Shown here piece by piece: positions 14,953 to 19,232 of a stretch of DNA of 19,232 nt. Origin of the DNA: an uncultured Planctomycetaceae bacterium (lineage in GTDB: Bacteria > Planctomycetota > Planctomycetia > Pirellulales > UBA1268). The notes under the pieces were generated by a model. That model made no database searches. It saw only the letters and a program-made list of their open reading frames with translations, and had not been told where the DNA came from. Made by a program: the position numbers and the translations under genes. Every line of letters begins with the position of its first letter. Positions within the stretch are counted from its first letter, which is position 1. The stretch is taken from positions 1 through 19,232 of the forward strand of contig CALAZQ010000223.1 of NCBI GenBank assembly GCA_937926325.1, in the 5' to 3' direction.

Positions 14953-16073
14953 CGCGGTCCTCCAGGGGTACGTGGTCGGCCGGCTCGGCCGGTGGCCGCA
15001 GGGGGCGGCCCCGCCATCATGCAAAAGAATCGCTCGAGGGCCAGCCGGGCCCGCAGACCCCGGGAGGCTTCGGCCTTGAGCGACCGGTCAAGCTCGGCCA
15101 GCCAGTCGGGCAGCTCACGGCAGCGGCGACTGCCGAGGTGTCGCAGGGCCCGCTCCGCCTCGGCAAGGGCCTTGGGCCAGGCTGCAACCCCGGCCTCACG
15201 AAGCGCCGCCTCGATGCCGGCAGGGCGGTCGGGTCCGGTCAGCCGCCGGGCGGCAGTCGCATATCGCCGGAAGACCGCGGCTGTCTGGGCCGACAGGCCG
15301 ACCGGGCTTTCGCCCGCCTCCAGCAGGCTGCCCAGCAGGCTGACCGCTGCCGCCGTTTGGCCGGCTGCAGCGGCGTTGAGCATCTCCCAGGCGGTTCGCT
15401 GATTGCCATTTCCACCGAGGGCGGCGACCGCTTCAGGTGAAATAGTCCGACGGTCTTTGGCCGGGCAGGCCGCCGCCAGGCTGCCGAGGGCCTGATCGGC
15501 CTGCCCCAGATCGTGGCCGAGTCGTTCCAGGAGCACGCTGGCCGCGGCGGCGGGCAGGTCGGCCTGGTGGCTGTGTTTCGCCCACTTCCTCAGCCAGCTG
15601 CTGAGGTTGAAGCGGGCCGGGACGCCGACGTCGATCAGCAGCCCCTGCCGCCCCACCGCCTTGGCCAGCCGGGTGGTGGCAGGAAAACTCTTCACCTCGA
15701 GGATCACCAGTCCCCGATTGCCACGCGGCCGGTCGGCAATGCGTTCAAGCAATTCGCGGGCGGCTGAGACGAAGCCATCGGCCCGGCGGACGACAGCCAC
15801 CCTGGTTGCTGTTGCGAACATCGGTGCGGTGGCCGCCTCATCAAGCACGTCGCGGGGATCGAGCGGGTCATCTCCTGAGAATTCCCGCCAGGCCCAGCTG
15901 CGGTCTTCCTCGGTGGGGCAGAAGATGTCACGAAGCTGATGCAGCAGGTGCCTGCTGACAAACGGGCAGTCACCCGCCAGGACGATCACCGACGGTACGT
16001 CGGCCGCCACTGCGAGTGCGGCGGCATCGAGCATCAGGTCGAGGCCACAAAGGCCCGCGGGCTGCTTTGCCAT
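14949..16073 (-). CDS. holA: DNA polymerase III, delta subunit (HolA family)
   Basis: The delta subunit of the clamp loader opens the beta sliding clamp. The 374-residue protein fits HolA in length and overall pattern: an early VPSVIVLAGDCPFVSRHLLHQL strand-helix (degenerate P-loop region), a DVLDEAATAPMFATATRVAVVRRADGF segment (typical 'select and bind' region), RGLVILEVKSFPATTRLAKAVG, a middle section with LERLGHDLGQADQALGSLA, and a C-terminal alpha-helical collar domain (EMLNAAAAGQTAAAVSLLGSLLEAGESP). I took the ATG at complement 16071-16073; sequence before it is Arg/Pro-rich and unlike the family. No good ribosome site is visible. The stop overlaps purB as ATGA, so the two are probably coupled. 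Confidence 0.82.
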   Translation of the reverse strand: MAKQPAGLCGLDLMLDAAALAVAADVPSVIVLAGDCPFVSRHLLHQLRDIFCPTEEDRSWAWREFSGDDPLDPRDVLDEAATAPMFATATRVAVVRRADGFVSAARELLERIADRPRGNRGLVILEVKSFPATTRLAKAVGRQGLLIDVGVPARFNLSSWLRKWAKHSHQADLPAAAASVLLERLGHDLGQADQALGSLAAACPAKDRRTISPEAVAALGGNGNQRTAWEMLNAAAAGQTAAAVSLLGSLLEAGESPVGLSAQTAAVFRRYATAARRLTGPDRPAGIEAALREAGVAAWPKALAEAERALRHLGSRRCRELPDWLAELDRSLKAEASRGLRARLALERFFCMMAGPPPAATGRAGRPRTPGGPR

Positions 16074-16149
16074 GGAGGGTCCAGAGGAGACAGAGCGCAA
16101 CACTCGCCCAGTGTAGCGGAGTCGCTCCCGAAACTGGCCAGAGCAGGGG

Positions 16150-17916
16150 CTAGCGGCTGGAGCGGCCCGGCAGCGGCTGCGGGCTTCCCAGCGTGCCGGT
16201 GAACCGGGCCGTTCGGATAGCGACCGGCTCAGCGGTGATCTGCCCACCGATATTCCCGGCCGCATCGGGCATCTCGACTTGGACGAACACCCGGCTGGGA
16301 AGGGTGCGATGGGGCTGCCAGCGATAGCTGCCCGCCGCCGGCTGGGCCGAGGCGATGGTGGCCCAGGGACCAGATGCATGCGGCGAATAGGACAGGCGGA
16401 CGCGGTCGGGCAGCGCGAGCGGGTCGTCGCACTGGTACGTGATCAAGAACTCGCTAGCTGTCCCACCCGGCACCGGCTCGATGTCCAACTGCGAGACCTG
16501 TGGCGGAGTTTCGTCGATGCCAATCCAACTCGCCGGCTCGTCTCCGGGACGTGGCCCAAGTGGCTCGCCGGGCAGATCGCGAACCACCTCAAGCCGGCAG
16601 CCATAGAGCCCCTCGGCGGGGAACTCGACTGTGATCGGGCTGGTCGTGTCGTCATCGACAGCGGTCCGCTGCCAGGAGCCGCCAGCATCCTGGGTGGTCC
16701 AGAGTTCGACTCGGAACGGCCCTTCGAGGTCGGCGGGAATGGCGAAGTCGTACTGCCAACGGAACTGGCGAGACCGGAGCAGATGGAGCGGTCGGCCACG
16801 GTATTCGGCTGCCGCCAGGCCCGCGTCCGGCGAAGCCGTCACCCCGCCGAGGCCTGCTGTCAGCACCTCGGCAAGCGATGGCTGGCCGACACGAATGATT
16901 GGCGGCTCGGCCACGGCTGTCGCTCCACCGGCTGCGGTGAATGCGACACCATTTTTTGCCTGCTCGCCTGCTTCTGAACTGATGGCGGGCGGGCCATCAG
17001 CGGACCAGGGCTTACCGGTGTCGGCCCGCCAGACTCCAGCAGTCAACGCACCGCTGCCGGCTCCGCGGCGACGCTCCGGTGGGAGGTCAGCCTTGGCTGA
17101 TGGAGACGCCGTGGGGGCGGAAACCATGACCGAGGCAATCGTGCGGCCGCGGCCATCCCGGGGGGCCTCGCGATCAGCCGGCAGGATCGGGGCTTCGATT
17201 TCGCGGGCAAGGTCGGCCTGGGTGATACCCGGGTCCGACGGCAGGAGTGAAAACTGCTGACTGGTTCGATGGCCACCGGCGTCGGCGACCTCGATTCGCA
17301 CAGCCAGGCCACCGACCTCCTGACCAGCCCACCAGATTTCCTCTCCGATCAGATGGGCGGGAGACTGACGGGCCAGCACAGGTTCCGCCGCGATTGTTTT
17401 CCATTCGCCCCCGGCGATACGGTAGGCGAATGTGATGCCATCCACCGCAATTGAATCATCTGCCGCCGCGTAGCGGCAGATGATTTCGCCATCAGCGCCC
17501 TTCCAGACCCGGCCTGCCAGCCGGGGCGCAGCCGCATCGACCAGCACGCGAAGATCGGGCCCTTCACCCCCGCGGGCCCGATTCTCGCGGTCGATCGCCC
17601 GGATGCGGAACCAATATTCGCCATCGGTGTCGGCCCGGTAGGCGATCGAGCTGTCGGTCGGCGTGGCCCGACCGGCAACCGACCAGGTGAGACCGAAATC
17701 TCGAGAGACATTGAGTTCAACCCGCGTCGCGGTGGCATCGGGTGTAGCCGGTTTCGGCAGCCGGAACGGAATGGCGAAGACCCGCTGCGTGGTTCGCACC
17801 AGTTCCGGCAGGCCGGGCGGCTCGGCTGCGGCTACCGGCTGGATCGTCGCCAGCAGGAGCAGCCCCCCAAACGCCATGAGCCAGCGGGAGAAACGGAGAT
17901 TTCTGATGCGAGCCAT
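16150..17916 (-). CDS. Secreted protein with several Ig/fibronectin-like units
   Basis: I do not recognise a specific family. The 588-residue protein has a clear signal peptide (FSRWLMAFGGLLLLATIQPVAAA) and four beta-sandwich-like units at roughly residues 61-125, 130-215, 395-468 and 471-568. Each has a strand like V-E-L-N-V-S-R-D-F-G-L-T-W or F-R-V-E-L-W-T-T-Q-D and most close with a strand like FRIRAIDR or VEVxDAxGN. Two or more units start or end at PP or AAPRL-type turns, as in Big/FN3-type repeats. A low-complexity Pro/Ala/Ser linker (about 235-350) separates the pairs. The start is complement 17914-17916, with GGAAGG 4 bases upstream; an upstream ATG at 17949 would spoil the signal peptide. 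It is likely exported and binds surfaces, glycans or proteins. It lies 76 bases before holA. Confidence 0.75.
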   Translation of the reverse strand: MARIRNLRFSRWLMAFGGLLLLATIQPVAAAEPPGLPELVRTTQRVFAIPFRLPKPATPDATATRVELNVSRDFGLTWSVAGRATPTDSSIAYRADTDGEYWFRIRAIDRENRARGGEGPDLRVLVDAAAPRLAGRVWKGADGEIICRYAAADDSIAVDGITFAYRIAGGEWKTIAAEPVLARQSPAHLIGEEIWWAGQEVGGLAVRIEVADAGGHRTSQQFSLLPSDPGITQADLAREIEAPILPADREAPRDGRGRTIASVMVSAPTASPSAKADLPPERRRGAGSGALTAGVWRADTGKPWSADGPPAISSEAGEQAKNGVAFTAAGGATAVAEPPIIRVGQPSLAEVLTAGLGGVTASPDAGLAAAEYRGRPLHLLRSRQFRWQYDFAIPADLEGPFRVELWTTQDAGGSWQRTAVDDDTTSPITVEFPAEGLYGCRLEVVRDLPGEPLGPRPGDEPASWIGIDETPPQVSQLDIEPVPGGTASEFLITYQCDDPLALPDRVRLSYSPHASGPWATIASAQPAAGSYRWQPHRTLPSRVFVQVEMPDAAGNIGGQITAEPVAIRTARFTGTLGSPQPLPGRSSR

Positions 17917-18002
17917 CGATCCTTCCGGGTGGGCGTCCACGGTCCTCACCGGTGGTATCGACCGATCGTTTCAGAAAATCGCGTTTTTTCGATAAAACTG
18001 GG

Positions 18003-18116
18003 ATAACCGGGGACCGGTCGGGCCGGGATGGTGGCACCGCGGCCGGGCTGGTAGCGTCCCGGCCAGGCCTGTCGGGCTCCTGAGCTGCGAACCCGGGGGG
18101 TATAACCGGGGCCGGT
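18003..18116 (+). repeat. Duplicated ATAACCGGGG(A)CCGGT dyad
   Basis: ATAACCGGGGACCGGT (18003-18018) recurs as ATAACCGGGGCCGGT (18102-18116), differing by one base. Each copy contains a perfect dyad, ACCGG/CCGGT, with a 3- or 2-base centre (18006-18018 and 18105-18116). The second copy overlaps the TATAAC hexamer. This arrangement looks like a pair of operator sites, but no regulator is identified. Confidence 0.5.
18021..18052 (+). repeat. Short direct repeat GGCCGGG(A/C)TGGT
   Basis: GGCCGGGATGGT at 18021-18032 recurs as GGCCGGGCTGGT at 18041-18052, exactly 20 bases (about two helical turns) apart, between the two dyads. It may be a binding site pair or merely GC-rich chance similarity. Confidence 0.4.
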
Positions 18117-18180
18117 AGAGTTCTGGTTTCGTCGCTCCCAAGGGGCCGCGGTGCCTATCGCCGAGAAGGAAGTCACCGTC

Positions 18181-18483
18181 GTGGTATCGTTCCTGATGAG
18201 TTCACTCGTGCTGATCGCCCTCGTTGCCGGCGGGATCGCCGTGATCGTTGCGACCCGCGAAAAGGCACGCGGTCCGGTTGCCGATCGTGGCGATTGCGAC
18301 GAAACGTGGGAGCAGACGCTGGCTGAATACAAAAATCTCCGGGATCGGGGTGTGCTGAGCGAGGACGAATACCGAAGAATAAAAACATTCGTCGACCCGT
18401 CCGCGCGGACACCCACGACGAATGCAGACAAACCGTCCGCTTATCCTGCGGGGCGGACGACACCAGAGGACTGGAGGAACTGA
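18181..18483 (+). CDS. Small membrane protein with C-terminal SHOCT-like motif
   Basis: This 100-residue protein has one N-terminal transmembrane helix ([19 protein letters not shown]) and a short cytoplasmic part. Residues 47-71 ([22 protein letters not shown]) closely match the SHOCT pattern, a short helical hairpin of the form L-x-x-L-x-x-x-G-x-I/L-T/S-x-x-E-F/Y found at the C-termini of many small membrane proteins, with no defined enzymatic role. The tail is Thr/Pro-rich. I prefer the GTG at 18181 because GAGAAGGAA lies about 10 bases upstream. A GTG at 18151 in the same frame and an ATG at 18196 are alternatives. The stop is 4 bases before clpX, so the two genes are almost certainly co-transcribed. 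Confidence 0.72.
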   Translation: MVSFLMSSLVLIALVAGGIAVIVATREKARGPVADRGDCDETWEQTLAEYKNLRDRGVLSEDEYRRIKTFVDPSARTPTTNADKPSAYPAGRTTPEDWRN

Positions 18484-18487
18484 ATCG

Positions 18488-19232
18488 ATGCCATCCGGAA
18501 AAGACGCCAGTGGGATCGGACGCCGGGGAACCGGCGGGACGACCAAGAAGAATGCCTTCTGCTCGTTCTGCCGCAAGAGCTACCGGGACGTCGGCCCGCT
18601 CGTCGAGGGTCCCGGTGACGTCTACATCTGCGGGGAATGCATCGAACTCTGCCAGTCGATCCTCGACCAAGAGAAGCGGCGGCGGGGAAGCAGCAAACAG
18701 CTGTTCACGTCGATACCATCGCCACGAGAGATCGTTGGCCATCTCGATCAGTACGTCATCGGCCAGCAGCATGCCAAGCGGGTGCTTTCCGTCGCAGTCC
18801 ACAGCCATTACAAGCGACTGATGCTTGCGGCCGAGGGGAGTGACGTCGATGTCGAGAAGTCGAACATCCTGTTGATCGGACCGACCGGCTGTGGCAAGAC
18901 GCTGCTGGCCCGGACACTGGCGAAGATTCTTGATGTGCCCTTCGCCATCGGTGATGCCACGACGCTGACCGAGGCCGGCTATGTCGGGGAGGATGTTGAG
19001 AACCTTCTGCTGAAACTGCTGAGCGCCGCCGATTTCGACATTGAGGCGGCCCAGCGGGGCGTCCTCTATATCGATGAGATCGACAAGATCGGCAAGACCA
19101 GCCAGAACGTCTCGATCACCCGCGATGTTTCGGGCGAGGGGGTGCAGCAGGCGCTGTTGAAGATGCTGGAAGGGACGGTCGCCAACGTGCCGCCGCAGGG
19201 GGGCCGCAAGCATCCCGAGCAGCAGTACATCC
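18488..19232 (+). CDS. clpX: ATP-dependent Clp protease ATP-binding subunit ClpX (partial)
   Basis: ClpX is the AAA+ unfoldase that feeds tagged proteins into ClpP. The frame is open to the end of the window, with 248 residues present. The N-terminal zinc-binding domain has C25-x-x-C28 and C48-x-x-C51. It is followed by [17 protein letters not shown], a Walker A motif G131-P-T-G-C-G-K-T138 and a Walker B with D196-E197-I-D-K (VLYIDEIDK). [14 protein letters not shown] and [20 protein letters not shown] are strict ClpX signatures. A 20-residue Gly/Lys-rich leader precedes the zinc domain. The ATG at 18488 has GGAGG 10 bases upstream, within the end of the preceding gene. clpP and tig, frequent neighbours of clpX, are not upstream here. 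Confidence 0.97.
   Translation, partial: MPSGKDASGIGRRGTGGTTKKNAFCSFCRKSYRDVGPLVEGPGDVYICGECIELCQSILDQEKRRRGSSKQLFTSIPSPREIVGHLDQYVIGQQHAKRVLSVAVHSHYKRLMLAAEGSDVDVEKSNILLIGPTGCGKTLLARTLAKILDVPFAIGDATTLTEAGYVGEDVENLLLKLLSAADFDIEAAQRGVLYIDEIDKIGKTSQNVSITRDVSGEGVQQALLKMLEGTVANVPPQGGRKHPEQQYI

Larger units (their letters stand above)
17917..18180. promoter_or_regulatory. Divergent intergenic region between the secreted Ig-like gene and the SHOCT-clpX pair
   Basis: This is the largest gene-free stretch of the window, 264 bases, and must hold the promoters for both directions. It contains an AT-rich patch (17973-18000, with GAAAA and TTTTTTC arms around a CGCG core), a TATAAC hexamer at 18101-18106 that could be a -10 for the rightward genes (no convincing -35), and the repeated GC-rich dyads listed separately. 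I see no RNA gene or terminator. Confidence 0.5.

Noticed and set aside
14623..15440. Long plus-strand open frames opposite purB and holA
   Set aside because: Composition is Arg/Ser/Pro/Gly-rich without domain features, while the minus-strand genes are clearly recognised.
16110..16138. Promoter for holA (TACACT on the minus strand at 16110-16115)
   Set aside because: The hexamer is a fair -10, but no -35-like sequence lies at 16-18 bases, so it cannot be supported as a feature.

Overview
The window is GC-rich, densely packed bacterial DNA with no RNA genes, insertion sequences or CRISPR arrays that I can see. The protein families point to the Planctomycetes, probably a Pirellulales-like lineage. 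The clues are the layout of the cytochrome oxidase operon and its lineage-specific tail genes, an exported Ig-like protein beside holA, and an animal-like adenylosuccinate lyase. This placement is an inference from recall, not from a search.

Region 1 (1-6977, + strand) is an aa3-type cytochrome c oxidase operon. It holds the 3' end of subunit I, then heme A synthase (ctaA), heme O synthase (ctaB), subunit III, a subunit IV-like protein, a Sco copper chaperone, a DUF420 membrane protein, a small exported CxxC protein and a larger exported membrane-anchored protein with two OB-like segments. Most junctions are ATGA or GTGA overlaps, so translation is probably coupled. Together the genes supply the oxidase, its heme A and its copper centre.

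Region 2 (7145-13494, + strand) is the most interesting part. It is a flagellar-type (type III) export-gate locus: a catalytically dead-looking alpha/beta hydrolase, a degenerate GHKL-ATPase-fold protein, then fliF, fliO, fliP, fliQ, fliR and flhB. Its details are unusual. FlhB stops before the autocleaved cytoplasmic domain, FliF lacks an evident FliG-binding tail, the FliP methionine gasket is reduced, and no fliG, fliH or fliI lies between fliF and fliO. This fits either a strongly divergent flagellum or a reduced, motor-less flagellar-derived secretion system.

Region 3 (13501-17916, - strand) converges on region 2 with a 6-base gap. Read 5' to 3' on its own strand it holds a secreted multi-domain Ig-like protein, holA (DNA polymerase III delta) and purB (adenylosuccinate lyase). 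holA and purB overlap by ATGA.

Region 4 (17917-19232) is a 264-base divergent intergenic region with operator-like dyads, then a small SHOCT-like membrane protein gene followed after 4 bases by clpX, which runs off the window end.
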